Positions 1 through 9,412 of a stretch of 64,000 bases of DNA are shown one piece after another (within the stretch, counting starts at the first letter, position 1; every line of letters starts with the position of its first letter). The stretch spans positions 19,797 to 83,796 of the forward strand of contig JAFXAB010000001.1 of the NCBI GenBank assembly GCA_017522135.1, in the 5' to 3' direction. Made by a program: the position numbers and the translations under genes. Source of the DNA: Bacteroidaceae bacterium. Lineage in GTDB: Bacteria > Bacteroidota > Bacteroidia > Bacteroidales > Barnesiellaceae_A. The notes under the pieces were generated by a model. It was given only the letters and a program-made list of their open reading frames with translations. It did no database searches and had not been told where the DNA came from.

Positions 1-592
1 CCAACAACATGCCTGTGTCGGTGTCGTTGCCGTGGTTGCCAACCAAGAGTTTGTCGAATGCCTCAATCGATTCGGCATAGGTATCCTCTGCCAGAATGTT
101 GCGTCCGAAAGCGGCATAAGTATTGGCCAAAAAGTATAGTGCAACAGCCACGTTTCGCTCCCCTACTTCGCTGTTTTGCTCGGCAATCTCACGCTCGATA
201 GCAACATGTTCTTCCATGCACTCTATGGCACGATGTACATTGACAGCCTTGCGGTGCAATTGTGCTGCATAGAATAGCGAATTGGATAGCTTGGGAAGGA
301 AATCACCCCTATTCTCTTCGGCCTGTTTGCGTCGTAATTCTACTATTTCGTCCTGAATATCAATCTCTTTGTTGCTGTTCTCCTCGCGCAGGGCACACAA
401 GTTGGCATAGGTCGACAAGAAAGCTATATATTCGTCACGGTCGGCCTCGGTAGCAAGCTGCTTGTGCAAGGTGTTGCACAAGGTAATGGCTTCGTTGTAT
501 AGCACGTCGGTTGCTGTACCATCGATAGTCATGAGTTGCTCTCGATTGTCGAGCCACTGTTTCAGTGCACCTTTATGTGTAGAATTATCCAT
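1..592 (-). CDS. TPR-like helical protein, 3' part cut by the window edge
   Basis: The minus-strand frame opens at an ATG at 592 (starts MDNSTHKGALKQWLDN) and runs without a stop to base 1, so about 197 N-terminal residues are visible. There is no signal peptide, so it is probably cytoplasmic. The sequence is almost all helical, with paired helices typical of tetratricopeptide-like repeats (for example ALYFLANTYAAFGRNILAED at about residues 155-175). It is Glu/Ala-rich and has no catalytic motif I recognise. A TPR-type scaffold is an inference from the repeat pattern; the real length and any C-terminal domain lie outside the window. A -7-like element (TAACTTTA, one mismatch) lies upstream. 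It is divergent from the gene starting at 747. Confidence 0.75.
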   Translation of the reverse strand, partial: MDNSTHKGALKQWLDNREQLMTIDGTATDVLYNEAITLCNTLHKQLATEADRDEYIAFLSTYANLCALREENSNKEIDIQDEIVELRRKQAEENRGDFLPKLSNSLFYAAQLHRKAVNVHRAIECMEEHVAIEREIAEQNSEVGERNVAVALYFLANTYAAFGRNILAEDTYAESIEAFDKLLVGNHGNDTDTGMLL

Positions 593-692
593 ATTAAGCA
601 GAGTATGATTTTGTAAAGTTACAATTAATTTTCTGAAAAAGTAGTTGTTGAGTACTGTTTTTTTATATTTCTGTTTTTTTATTGCTATTTTT

Positions 693-722
693 TTTGAAAT
701 TCAAGGATATATTCTAAATTTG
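693..722 (+). promoter_or_regulatory. Bacteroidota-type promoter for the 747 gene
   Basis: TTTG at 693-696 and TAAATTTG at 715-722 are separated by 18 nt, close to the TTTG-N19-TAnnTTTG consensus of Bacteroidota housekeeping promoters. The -7 box ends 24 nt before the ATG at 747, giving a short leader. Confidence 0.6.
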
Positions 723-746
723 TAACTTCATTAGATTTATAGCCTT

Positions 747-2075
747 ATGATTGATTTAGACTTTTATACCAATCTCCCTTCGGGTGAATTAGCTAAAGCC
801 CCATTTAGAATTTTGGTACTCAATTACTACCATCATACCATGGATATGTCGGTAGCCAATTACTCATCAAGAACAAAGATAATAATCATACCCCAAGAGC
901 CCAAGCTACCCATCGTCTCGGAAAATTGGTGTGGTTGTGGTGAAACAAAAATTGTTGGATTTAACGATGAAGGTTGCCCCATCTTGTCGTGGCATGGCTA
1001 TGAGTATGTAACCTCGGATAAAGAGGTGATAGAGAGTAGGACTATATATCTGGAAAATCCCTATTTGAGTCACGAAGAAGTGTCGATGAGCTATGAGTAT
1101 TGCAAATTAGATGCTTTAGATGTAATGTCGACCTATCGTGACGTGGTGCGTGAATATCAGAAAGCACGCCCTGTTGTCAATAACGAAGTTGAAGATAATA
1201 AGGAAATCGCAACAAAATCGTTGTGGTATGCCATCAAGGAGAAAGGGTTTGTAGGATTTTATCCCACCTATGCACTCATGATGTCATGTAAGAATTGGGC
1301 GTCGTTTACCATTACCGATTGGGATGTGTTTGCCAAGATTATGCAAGAGGCTATAAAGGCGGGTTGTTTCGATGTTCAGAATGATTATGGCATCGGTAAC
1401 ATGGTACAAGTGCTTCGCGTCAATCCCGAAGAGGAAGTGTACAAGAGAGTGCCTGCCCTGAAAGAGGCTGTAGAAAAGATGGCTGCAAATGGCAACGAAG
1501 TAGCGCAAATGATGCTTGATTATGGTGTTGAGTATATAGAGAAAATCTCACGCGAAGACTCGGAGCTCAAGCATTATACACTCACAATTGAGGGAGAGAA
1601 AGATGAATGGATAGAAAAATACTTTTGTCAACTTTTCGATGACGAAATAGTTTCCGGCACTACTATAGATTTGGGTGAATATGGTACAGCAACTATTGCC
1701 TCGATAGGTGATGATACTATTGATTTTGTTTGGCAGAATGAAACGTACCATCTTAAAGAAGATTTTTACAAAAACATACTCTCTCCTATAAAAACTCAAA
1801 GTGGTGAAGAAATTGACTTTACGGTGCGTTTCTATAAGCAGAATCTGTGGACATTACTGAAAGACTCGATATCCTATATAACTTTCGACCAAGTGTCGAG
1901 CATCGAAGGTAAAAAAGGATGCATCTCGCTTAAGAAAGAGTGTGCATTGCGCTTGGTACAAAAACTTATCGATAAAGGCGATAAAGACTTGGAGGCACTC
2001 GCTTATGCCATGAAGGAAAACGAAGAATGGAAGTGCTTTGATTTTGATGGCGAGCTACGATATTTGTTGCAATAG
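747..2075 (+). CDS. Unrecognised 442-residue cytoplasmic protein
   Basis: I do not recognise this protein. It has no signal peptide or membrane segment, is acidic, and appears to be a mixed alpha/beta globular protein. A Cys pair (WCGCGE) lies near residue 65. The middle (about residues 155-280) is helical and reads like degenerate Sel1/ankyrin-style repeats. The last stretch (about 400-430, LVQKLIDKGDKDLEALAYAM) has the same flavour. Residues about 280-360 look beta-rich. The gene is monocistronic: a promoter lies directly upstream and a hairpin with a T-run follows. Codon use resembles its neighbours. A house-keeping or bacteroidete-restricted conserved hypothetical is the most one can say. 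Confidence 0.8.
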   Translation: MIDLDFYTNLPSGELAKAPFRILVLNYYHHTMDMSVANYSSRTKIIIIPQEPKLPIVSENWCGCGETKIVGFNDEGCPILSWHGYEYVTSDKEVIESRTIYLENPYLSHEEVSMSYEYCKLDALDVMSTYRDVVREYQKARPVVNNEVEDNKEIATKSLWYAIKEKGFVGFYPTYALMMSCKNWASFTITDWDVFAKIMQEAIKAGCFDVQNDYGIGNMVQVLRVNPEEEVYKRVPALKEAVEKMAANGNEVAQMMLDYGVEYIEKISREDSELKHYTLTIEGEKDEWIEKYFCQLFDDEIVSGTTIDLGEYGTATIASIGDDTIDFVWQNETYHLKEDFYKNILSPIKTQSGEEIDFTVRFYKQNLWTLLKDSISYITFDQVSSIEGKKGCISLKKECALRLVQKLIDKGDKDLEALAYAMKENEEWKCFDFDGELRYLLQ

Positions 2076-2097
2076 CCCCATTAATAAATATGTTGAT

Positions 2098-2134
2098 AGT
2101 GCGAAGCGGTATTTCTGCCTCGCACTGTTTTTTT
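2098..2134 (+). terminator. Rho-independent terminator after the 747 gene
   Basis: AGTGCGA (2098-2104) pairs with TCGCACT (2120-2126), with extra GG/CC pairing inside, followed by seven Ts at 2128-2134. It lies between two convergent genes. Confidence 0.65.
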
Positions 2135-2149
2135 GGGGGGTGTCTGTTC

Positions 2150-4570
2150 TTAGAATTTTACTGTCAATCGCACGTTGAGTTGTCGGCGGGTGAGGTAGTT
2201 GGGCACGGCGTATTGTACGTTGTTGACGTCTGTTACCCAAGTGTATGAGTTGACGTTGGCAAAGTCGAAGAGGTTGAATACGTCGACACCGATGGTAGCA
2301 CTCTTGATATTACGCCAGAATCCATACTTCGACCACTGCTCCTCGCCACCTATAAGTATATAGGTCAATCCCAAGTCGACACGTTTGTAGGCCGGTGCAC
2401 GATAGTAACCCTCTGCCCGGCCCTTCATAGGCGAACCGAATGTAAGACCATCGGAGATAATACCCTTAAGGCTTATCTTGAACATAGGCAGCTTGGGCAC
2501 ATAATCCTGGAAGAAGATGCCCACGCTGTAGCGTTGATCGGTAGGACGAGGAACCCATATACCATTGATTTTCTCCTCGGTGCGCATCAGCGAGAAGCTG
2601 AACCAAGAGTCGGTTCCGGGCACAAACTCGCCATACAATTTCATGTCGAGACCTGTAGCATAACCTTCCGACTCATTCTTGGCACTATACCACAACTTGA
2701 CGTTGTTGGCTTCGTAGGGAATGAGGTCGTTGAGTTTCTTGTAATATGCTTCAAGCGACACCTTAAAGGGGCGATCGAATGCTCGGAAAGTGTAGTCACC
2801 ACCGGCTACAATTTGAATAGATTGTTGCGACTTGATGCGGTCGTTGAGGTGTACGATGAAGTTGTTGTTGCCTTGACTAACCGTGTCGCGGAACTCCTTG
2901 TAGAAGGGTGCTTGATAGTAGATGCCTCCTGCTATACGGAAGGTAAAGTTACTGTTACGCTCGGGAATGAATGTAACCGATGCACGAGGGCTCACTATAC
3001 ACTCGTTGTTGAAGTCCCAATAAGACAAGCGCACACCTGCATTGAAGTTGAACAGACCTACGTCGGTGCGCAAGCGGTAGGTATCTTGCAGATAGCCCGA
3101 TATACGATTGCTCGACAAGTTGTTTTCCGATACAATATTGTATATCATGTGTATATTGTCGCCAACATAGGGCAATGAATATCCTACCGAGTCGCGCATC
3201 TCCCACTCGCGCAGGTAATCGTATATCTGCTCGCGATTGTATGTTATACCCCATCGTATATCGTTGCCCACGATGCGATGTGCTCCTTTCAGCGCAACCG
3301 ATACGACCGATGCTTTGAGACGATTGCGGGCATGTTCGTGGTATGTACCTACGCCCAAGTCACCCTTGGCCGGAGCATTATCCGATACATTGTCGCTATT
3401 GGCCAGCTCGTCGAGCCAATATTGTCCCGAAATATCGTAGGAAACAAACTCGTTGGAGCTGAAGGCTGAGAATTGAAGCGAAATTTCGTTATCCTTGGCC
3501 GGACGATAATTGGCCGATACCGAGCCGAAATAGGTCTCGAATATGTCGCGCTCCATACCATCGAAGTATACCGTAAAATTCTTTGTGTCATAAGCCGTTC
3601 CAAATGATGTACTTTGCTCAAAGGGGGTAAACTGGTAGTTGTTGACAGCTATATTGCCCAACAATGCCACCTCAAACTTGTCGTTGAACTTGTACGTCAT
3701 ATAGGTCTGGTAGTCGAAATACGACGGATTGTATTCACCTTTCACATCGAGCGAACTGAGCAAAGTGGAGTTGGTGTGATAGCGAACACCATGCAGTTGT
3801 GTAAACTTGCCTGTACTATGTCCTATAGATGCTGTTGCGCCCAGAAAACTGCCCGAGAGCGATACCTCAAGAGCCTCGGGCCGCTTGTATTGTATATCGA
3901 GCACCGATGACATTTTGTCGCCATATTCGGCCGAAAAGCCGCCCGATGAGAATGAGATAGACGACACCAAATCGGGGTTGATAACACTCATACCCTCTTG
4001 TTGTCCCGAGCGAACAAGCAACGGGCGATATATCTCTATACCATTGATATATACAATATTCTCATCAAAATTACCGCCTCTTACCGAGTATTGCGAACTC
4101 AACTCGTTGTTGGAGTTTACTCCGGCAAAGGTAGCCAACATACCCTCAATACCACCCGAGGTGTTGGGCATAAGCTGCATGTCGGAGGCCTTGATTTTCT
4201 GCATTGTACCTTGCTGTTTTTGAAACTCGGTTACAACAACTTCGCCAAGGTCTATACTTTTCTTTTGCAGCTGTACGTTGAGTTTAACTTCACCCTTGGG
4301 ATTCTTGAGCACATGCTCTTCATTCTTATATCCGAGGCAAGAGAATATCACAACCACCGAGTCGGTCGAATTGATTTTCATCTCATACTTTCCCTCAAGA
4401 TTGGTTGTTGTGCCCGTTGTAGTACCTGCTATGCGCACCAAGGCAAGCTCTATAGGCCGGTTGTCGGCATCTATGACACTACCCCTCAGTCGTACAATAT
4501 CTTGCGACACAAGAGGGAGTGATACCGATAACAATGATAAAAACAATATAATGCGGTGTTGAATAGTCAT
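2150..4570 (-). CDS. TonB-dependent outer-membrane receptor with CarboxypepD-reg-like domain
   Basis: An outer-membrane beta-barrel transporter powered by TonB-ExbBD. The order of parts is: signal peptide (residues 1-22, hydrophobic stretch ending LVSQ), a carboxypeptidase-regulatory-like Ig fold (about 25-110, starting LRGSVIDADNRPIELALVRI), a plug domain (about 115-225, with SVRGGNFDENIVYINGIEIY) and a barrel of about 575 residues rich in aromatic beta-strands, ending in Phe (RLTVKF) as barrel proteins do. At 806 residues it is shorter than SusC-type receptors (about 1000), and no SusD partner lies next to it, so it is not part of a polysaccharide utilisation locus. The substrate cannot be read from sequence; metal chelate, cofactor or small nutrient are all possible. 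It is convergent with the preceding gene and divergent from the nitroreductase. Confidence 0.92.
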   Translation of the reverse strand: MTIQHRIILFLSLLSVSLPLVSQDIVRLRGSVIDADNRPIELALVRIAGTTTGTTTNLEGKYEMKINSTDSVVVIFSCLGYKNEEHVLKNPKGEVKLNVQLQKKSIDLGEVVVTEFQKQQGTMQKIKASDMQLMPNTSGGIEGMLATFAGVNSNNELSSQYSVRGGNFDENIVYINGIEIYRPLLVRSGQQEGMSVINPDLVSSISFSSGGFSAEYGDKMSSVLDIQYKRPEALEVSLSGSFLGATASIGHSTGKFTQLHGVRYHTNSTLLSSLDVKGEYNPSYFDYQTYMTYKFNDKFEVALLGNIAVNNYQFTPFEQSTSFGTAYDTKNFTVYFDGMERDIFETYFGSVSANYRPAKDNEISLQFSAFSSNEFVSYDISGQYWLDELANSDNVSDNAPAKGDLGVGTYHEHARNRLKASVVSVALKGAHRIVGNDIRWGITYNREQIYDYLREWEMRDSVGYSLPYVGDNIHMIYNIVSENNLSSNRISGYLQDTYRLRTDVGLFNFNAGVRLSYWDFNNECIVSPRASVTFIPERNSNFTFRIAGGIYYQAPFYKEFRDTVSQGNNNFIVHLNDRIKSQQSIQIVAGGDYTFRAFDRPFKVSLEAYYKKLNDLIPYEANNVKLWYSAKNESEGYATGLDMKLYGEFVPGTDSWFSFSLMRTEEKINGIWVPRPTDQRYSVGIFFQDYVPKLPMFKISLKGIISDGLTFGSPMKGRAEGYYRAPAYKRVDLGLTYILIGGEEQWSKYGFWRNIKSATIGVDVFNLFDFANVNSYTWVTDVNNVQYAVPNYLTRRQLNVRLTVKF

Positions 4571-4683
4571 AATAAAGGCATATTTGTATACTGCGAGAGT
4601 ATATCACATTATCTTAAACGAGAAAAAACAATTTTGCGTATATTTATGGATAAAAAAATTATGCCTGAACATCAAAATAGTTG

Positions 4684-4691
4684 TATATTTG
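4684..4691 (+). promoter_or_regulatory. -7 promoter element of the six-gene operon
   Basis: TATATTTG matches TAnnTTTG and lies 22 nt before the nitroreductase ATG. I see no good -33 TTTG at the expected distance. Confidence 0.45.
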
Positions 4692-4713
4692 CATATAGTA
4701 ATATTTAAGAACA

Positions 4714-5238
4714 ATGCAAAACTTTCATGATTTATTGCTGACACGTCGCAGCATACGTAAATATACCGATGAGCCTATATCGGGAGAAGACGTAAAGACA
4801 ATATTGGAAGCCGGATTGATGGCTCCCTCGTCAAAGCGTAAAATGCCATGGCACTTTGTCGTGGTAGAAGATAAAGCCATGCTTGCACAGTTGTCGCAGT
4901 GTCGTGATGCCGGTGCAGGCCCTATTGCCAATGCAGCCCTTGCCATTGTTGTAACAGTAGATATGACTGTGAGTGAAGCCTGGGTCGAAGACGGCTCTAT
5001 CGCAGCTATACTGATGCAATTGCAAGCCCATGACCTTGGATTGGGAAGCTGTTGGATACAGATGCGCAATCGTTCGCTGGGCGATGAAGCTACCGAAGAC
5101 CTTGTGCGTGAGATGCTTGAGATACCCGAAAACATGGCTATACTGTGCGCTGTAATAATTGGCCATAAGAACGAAGAGCGAAAACCCTTTGACGAAGAAA
5201 AAATGATGTGGGAAAAAGTACACATTGCAAAATGGTAA
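4714..5238 (+). CDS. Nitroreductase-family FMN oxidoreductase
   Basis: A flavin (FMN) enzyme of the nitroreductase fold, expected to use NAD(P)H to reduce nitro, quinone or similar substrates; usually a homodimer in the cytoplasm. The family's phosphate-binding start RRSIRKYTDEPI is at about residues 11-22, followed by GLMAPSSKRKMPWHFVVV. The GLGSCWIQ motif is near residue 110. At 174 residues it is a normal short member of the family. It is the first gene of a tightly packed operon; the next gene starts 7 nt downstream. The physiological substrate is unknown. A linked role with the downstream envelope genes is not evident. Confidence 0.9.
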   Translation: MQNFHDLLLTRRSIRKYTDEPISGEDVKTILEAGLMAPSSKRKMPWHFVVVEDKAMLAQLSQCRDAGAGPIANAALAIVVTVDMTVSEAWVEDGSIAAILMQLQAHDLGLGSCWIQMRNRSLGDEATEDLVREMLEIPENMAILCAVIIGHKNEERKPFDEEKMMWEKVHIAKW

Positions 5239-5245
5239 TGAATAG

Positions 5246-6034
5246 ATGAAGTTGCAAGAAGAAAAGATAGTTTTGATAGGTGCCGGTAATATGGCAACGC
5301 AACTTGCCTTGGCCTTGTCGAGTGCCGGATGTAGGATACTTCAAGTATACAGTCGTAGCGTCTCTTCGGCAAAACTGTTGGCTCAACGCATAGGAGATAC
5401 TATACTCTATACCAACAACGTGTGCGATATAGTACCCCATGCCGACGTATATATCTTTTCGTTAAGCGACAATGCCCTACCCGATATCGTGGCACAAATG
5501 CAGGCCAATGAAGCTCTGTGGGTGCATACAGCAGGCAGCATGCCTATGGAGATATTTGCCACAAAATGCAAACGATATGGTGTGTTATATCCGATGCAAA
5601 CCGTCAACAAAGAACGAGTAATAGAATGGAGCGATGTCCCCATATTTATAGAAGCATCGAATGAGGATGACACACAATATCTTGAGGCACTGTCTCAACG
5701 ATTGTCGAAAAATGTAAAGCGCAGTAGCTCGCAACAACGACAATCGTTGCATCTTGCGGCTGTCTTTGCCTGCAACTTTGCCAATCACATGTATGCAATA
5801 GCCGAAAAGTTGCTTTATGAGCAAGGTCTTGACTTTGATGTCATGAAGTATCTGATACGAGAGACAGAACATAAAGCCGAGTCAATATCGCCCATCGATG
5901 GGCAGACAGGACCGGCAGTGCGTAATGATGTAAATGTCATGAACAAGCATCTTGCAATATTGGGTGATACTCCCGAGGGAGAGTTATATAGACTCATAAG
6001 CAAGAATATTATGCAATACAAGCCCAAGCAATAA
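5246..6034 (+). CDS. Rossmann-fold/DUF2520 oxidoreductase-like protein
   Basis: The N-terminal half is a Rossmann nucleotide-binding domain with GAGNMA at residues 12-17, like pyrroline-5-carboxylate reductase (ProC/F420 oxidoreductase fold). The C-terminal half is the helical DUF2520 domain, with the segment HLAAVFACNFANHMYAIAE near residues 165-185. Substrate and reaction are not established for this family. In Bacteroidales such genes sit beside a KdsC-like phosphatase and Maf, as here; that context statement is from memory. Only 7 nt separate it from the gene before and 8 nt from the gene after, so it is co-transcribed. A biosynthetic dehydrogenase role is an inference from the fold. Confidence 0.88.
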   Translation: MKLQEEKIVLIGAGNMATQLALALSSAGCRILQVYSRSVSSAKLLAQRIGDTILYTNNVCDIVPHADVYIFSLSDNALPDIVAQMQANEALWVHTAGSMPMEIFATKCKRYGVLYPMQTVNKERVIEWSDVPIFIEASNEDDTQYLEALSQRLSKNVKRSSSQQRQSLHLAAVFACNFANHMYAIAEKLLYEQGLDFDVMKYLIRETEHKAESISPIDGQTGPAVRNDVNVMNKHLAILGDTPEGELYRLISKNIMQYKPKQ

Positions 6035-6042
6035 TATACGAT

Positions 6043-6567
6043 ATGAGCAAGACAAACTATAACCTTTCACAGATAAAAGCATTTGTTTTTGATGTAGACG
6101 GTGTACTATCGCCATCGACTGTCCCTGTATACATCAACGGAGAGCCTTGTAGAATGATGAATGTGAAAGATGGATACGCCTTACAATTGGCCATAAAGAT
6201 GGGCTATAAAATCGCTATCATTACAGGAGCAAAGTCCGATTTGATAAGATTGCGATATAACACACTTGGCATAAAAGATGTTTTTATCGGTGTGGAAAAC
6301 AAAATAGTCGTATACAATAAGTGGATAAAAGAGAATAACCTCACACAAGAATCGGTTGCATATATGGGTGATGATATTCCCGACTATGAAGTAATGCAAA
6401 CGGCCGGTTTTGCATGTTGTCCGGCCGATGCGGCTATCGACATACAGCGTATAGCTCGATACATATCGCCCTACAGAGGTGGCGAAGGTTGTGTGCGTGA
6501 TGTTATGGAACAAACCCTCAGAGCACAAGGTGTGTGGATGAATAGTGAGCATGCGTATAAATGGTAA
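6043..6567 (+). CDS. KdsC-like HAD phosphatase (Kdo-8-phosphate phosphatase type)
   Basis: A HAD-superfamily C0-type phosphatase of the KdsC/YrbI family, which removes phosphate from 3-deoxy-D-manno-octulosonate 8-phosphate in Kdo and lipid A synthesis. Motif I is FDVDGVL with nucleophile Asp17 and acid/base Asp19; motif II is the Thr of IITGAKSD; the motif III Lys is in GVENK; motif IV is MGDDIPD near residue 111. At 174 residues with no cap domain it has the family's usual size and works as a tetramer. Related proteins act on KDN- or sialic-acid-type 9-phosphates, so the exact substrate is unproven. It is third in the operon and is followed 22 nt later by maf. Confidence 0.88.
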   Translation: MSKTNYNLSQIKAFVFDVDGVLSPSTVPVYINGEPCRMMNVKDGYALQLAIKMGYKIAIITGAKSDLIRLRYNTLGIKDVFIGVENKIVVYNKWIKENNLTQESVAYMGDDIPDYEVMQTAGFACCPADAAIDIQRIARYISPYRGGEGCVRDVMEQTLRAQGVWMNSEHAYKW

Positions 6568-6589
6568 ATATAAATATATCGAGAAAGTA

Positions 6590-7171
6590 ATGTTAGACAA
6601 TTTATTGAAATACCGCATTTTGCTGGCAAGCAACTCTCCTCGTCGTCGAGAATTATTGGGAGGCCTGGGTATATCATATGAGGTAGTGTCGTTACCCGAA
6701 ATTGACGAATCTTATCCTCAAAACTTGCAAGGAAGCGAAATACCCTCTTACATAGCACAAAAAAAGGCCGAAGCCTATAAAAATATGATGACACAAGATA
6801 CATTGCTAATCACCGCCGATACGATTGTGTGGTACGATGGCAAGGTATATGGCAAGCCATTCGATGAAGAGAATGCTCGCCAAATGTTGCGAGAACTTTC
6901 GGGGCACACCCACACGGTGATAACCGGTGTCGCCATCACCACATGCAAGCTGCAAAAGGTCTTTGCTGTAGAATCGAAAGTGACTTTTGATGCCATCAGC
7001 GACGAAGAGATAGACTATTATGTGACAAAATACAAGCCACTCGACAAGGCCGGAGCTTATGGAATACAAGAATGGATAGGCTACATAGGCGTAACCGGTC
7101 TTGAAGGCAGCTATTTCAATGTTATGGGACTGCCTATACAACGACTTTATAAAGAGCTTAAAAACATATAA
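6590..7171 (+). CDS. maf: Maf-family nucleoside triphosphate pyrophosphatase
   Basis: Maf proteins hydrolyse non-canonical or pyrimidine nucleoside triphosphates (dTTP/UTP type) to monophosphates, a housecleaning role, and have been linked to septum formation. The phosphate-binding SNSPRR motif is at residues 14-19, ADTIVW carries the catalytic Asp, then [12 protein letters not shown], and GAYGIQEW near the C-terminus. I place the start at the ATG at 6590 ([17 protein letters not shown]), giving 193 residues, the normal family length. The in-frame codon at 6545 would overlap the upstream gene and add residues the family lacks. It lies in the same operon as the KdsC-like gene. Confidence 0.92.
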   Translation: MLDNLLKYRILLASNSPRRRELLGGLGISYEVVSLPEIDESYPQNLQGSEIPSYIAQKKAEAYKNMMTQDTLLITADTIVWYDGKVYGKPFDEENARQMLRELSGHTHTVITGVAITTCKLQKVFAVESKVTFDAISDEEIDYYVTKYKPLDKAGAYGIQEWIGYIGVTGLEGSYFNVMGLPIQRLYKELKNI

Positions 7172-7182
7172 ACAAACACATT

Positions 7183-8028
7183 ATGAAAATAAACAAATTC
7201 TTATTAATAACTTTAATCATCAGTCTTTCTTGTATGAGTTGTGAAATGAAAAAAAATACTGCCGGCAAGCAGTTGACAAATGTAAATGTCAAGATAGAGA
7301 CAACATTGGGTGATATCATCGTAAAGTTATATGATGAAACACCTGCACACCGTGACAATTTTATAAAATTGGTAAGAGAAGCATACTATGACAGTACACT
7401 TTTCCATCGTGTTATCAAGGATTTTATGATACAAGGTGGCGATTGCGACTCTCGCACTGCAACCCCGGGACAACAATTAGGTATGGGCGATCCCGGATAT
7501 ACTATTCCGGCCGAATTTGTATACCCCAAATACTTTCATAAAAAAGGTGCGTTGGCCGCAGCTCGTCAAGGCGATAATGCAAATCCCGAAAAAGCCTCAT
7601 CTGGTGCTCAATTCTATATTGTTACCGGAACAGTCTTCCCCGAAGGTCAGTTGAAAGAGTTGGCACGCCAAATGCAAATGCAACAAGAGCACAATATTTT
7701 CAACACATTGGCGGCTGCACGTCGCAATGAGATAATGGAACTGCGTCGCAATCGCGATCAAGCCGGATTGATGGCATTGCAAGAACAACTCATTGCCGAA
7801 GCTAAACAACAAGCTGCAGCACAAGCTCCCATAACTTTTACACAAGAACAAATAGATGCGTATACAACTATTGGCGGTGCACCTCACCTCGACGGTGCTT
7901 ACACCGTGTTTGGCGAAGTTGTTGAAGGTATGGATGTCATAGAGAAAATAGAAAAAGTAGCTACCGATTCTCATGACCGTCCTGTAGAGGATGTAAGAGT
8001 ATTATCGATGAAGATAGTAGAGCAATGA
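7183..8028 (+). CDS. Cyclophilin-type peptidyl-prolyl isomerase lipoprotein
   Basis: Catalyses cis-trans isomerisation of prolyl bonds and helps fold envelope proteins. The N-terminus is a lipoprotein signal with two candidate lipobox cysteines (Cys17 and Cys20 in SLSCMSC), so it is anchored in the periplasm or outer membrane. The cyclophilin core starts near residue 36 with the [19 protein letters not shown] strand and has [14 protein letters not shown] near residue 85. Unlike a minimal cyclophilin, a helical Gln/Ala-rich stretch of about 65 residues (about 148-215) is inserted before the last core part ([20 protein letters not shown]). The stop overlaps the next start by 4 nt (ATGA), indicating translational coupling with the peptidase. 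Confidence 0.93.
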   Translation: MKINKFLLITLIISLSCMSCEMKKNTAGKQLTNVNVKIETTLGDIIVKLYDETPAHRDNFIKLVREAYYDSTLFHRVIKDFMIQGGDCDSRTATPGQQLGMGDPGYTIPAEFVYPKYFHKKGALAAARQGDNANPEKASSGAQFYIVTGTVFPEGQLKELARQMQMQQEHNIFNTLAAARRNEIMELRRNRDQAGLMALQEQLIAEAKQQAAAQAPITFTQEQIDAYTTIGGAPHLDGAYTVFGEVVEGMDVIEKIEKVATDSHDRPVEDVRVLSMKIVEQ

Positions 8029-9272
8029 TAAATGTAACAAGGTATACACTCTCAAATGGTCTGCGAGTATTGCATCATTACGATGCCAATACTCGCATGA
8101 CTGCTTTAAATGTGTTGTATGATGTAGGGTCTAAAGACGATCTGCCACATCGTACAGGATTTGCACACCTGTTTGAGCATTTAATGTTTGGCGGGTCGCA
8201 AAACATCCCCGATTTTGACACACCGTTGCAACTGACAGGTGGCGAGAATAATGCATGGACAAGCAGCGATATAACAAATTACTATACTATTGCACCTACA
8301 CACAATATAGAGACTGCATTCTGGTTAGAATCAGACCGCATGCTACGACTCGCATTTACCGAGCAAAGCCTTGAAGTGCAACGAAACGTTGTTATAGAAG
8401 AGTTTAAACAACGCAATCTCAATCAACCATACGGCGACATATCGCAACTGATACGTTCTGTGGCATTTACCGTACACCCCTATCGATGGCCTGTCATCGG
8501 AAACAAGATTGAGGACATTGAGACGGCCACCATGGATGAGGTGAAGGAGTTTTTCTATGCACATTATGCTCCCAACAATGCCATCCTGTGCGTGTCGGGC
8601 AGTATATCTTTTGATGAGACCGTAAGATTGTGCGAGAAATGGTTCTCCCCTATTCCTCGTCGCGAAATAAAATCTCGCAACTTGCCTACAGAGCCTAAAC
8701 AGACCGCTCCAAGACATCTTGTCGTCGAGCGCGATGTGCCACTCGATGCTATTGTCAAGGTATACCACATGTGCGGTCGCAATGGAGTACAATATCACGC
8801 ATGCGACTTGCTGTCGGACGTGTTGGGGACAGGTGCGTCATCGCGCCTATATAAAGAACTTGTGCAGGAAAAACAACTATTCAACAGTATTGATGCTTCA
8901 ATAAGTGGCGAAATAGAATGTGGCTTGCTCATTATCAACGGAAAACTCAACAAAGGAGTGAGTATGGAAGTTGGTGAAACTGCTATTATAGAAGAGATAG
9001 CAAAGTTGCAAAAGCATGGCGTTACAGAGCGTGAAATGAATAAAGTCGTAAATCGTTTTGAAGCCGAACACTTGGTATCAAATCTCAACTATACCGACAA
9101 AGCCGCCAATCTTGCATATCACGAGTTGATAGGTCGTGCCGAAGATATTAATACCGAGGTAGATAAATATAAGTCGCTAACAACACTCGACATACAAAAT
9201 GTTGCTTGTCAAGTTTTGCAAGAAAATAATTGTTCGACTCTATATTATAGGTCTATCGCAAAAGAGGTATAA
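8025..9272 (+). CDS. M16-family zinc metallopeptidase
   Basis: An insulinase/processing-peptidase-type protease. The inverted zinc motif HxxEH is present as His48-Leu-Phe-Glu51-His52 and the third ligand is expected in VVIEEFKQR, near residue 128. At 415 residues it is a two-domain, half-size member like the bacterial PqqL/YmxG-like peptidases. There is no signal peptide, so a cytoplasmic location is likely unless it is exported by another route. The gene overlaps the PPIase by 4 nt and closes the operon; about 140 nt without an obvious terminator follow. The substrate is unknown; turnover of peptides or misfolded envelope protein would fit the PPIase partner but is an inference. Confidence 0.92.
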   Translation: MINVTRYTLSNGLRVLHHYDANTRMTALNVLYDVGSKDDLPHRTGFAHLFEHLMFGGSQNIPDFDTPLQLTGGENNAWTSSDITNYYTIAPTHNIETAFWLESDRMLRLAFTEQSLEVQRNVVIEEFKQRNLNQPYGDISQLIRSVAFTVHPYRWPVIGNKIEDIETATMDEVKEFFYAHYAPNNAILCVSGSISFDETVRLCEKWFSPIPRREIKSRNLPTEPKQTAPRHLVVERDVPLDAIVKVYHMCGRNGVQYHACDLLSDVLGTGASSRLYKELVQEKQLFNSIDASISGEIECGLLIINGKLNKGVSMEVGETAIIEEIAKLQKHGVTEREMNKVVNRFEAEHLVSNLNYTDKAANLAYHELIGRAEDINTEVDKYKSLTTLDIQNVACQVLQENNCSTLYYRSIAKEV

Positions 9273-9412
9273 TATCGCCGCGACAGGATACGTAAAATGT
9301 AGAAAAATTACAATTTGTAAAATTCGTGTCATTTTTTTATGAATTGACAAAATAATTTTATTACTTTGTACGGCTCTTAAGCCTAATTATACAATTTTTA
9401 AATAGAAACGTA

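Noticed and set aside
4725..5372. 215-codon minus-strand frame over the nitroreductase gene
   Set aside because: The plus strand carries a clear nitroreductase and the start of the DUF2520 gene.
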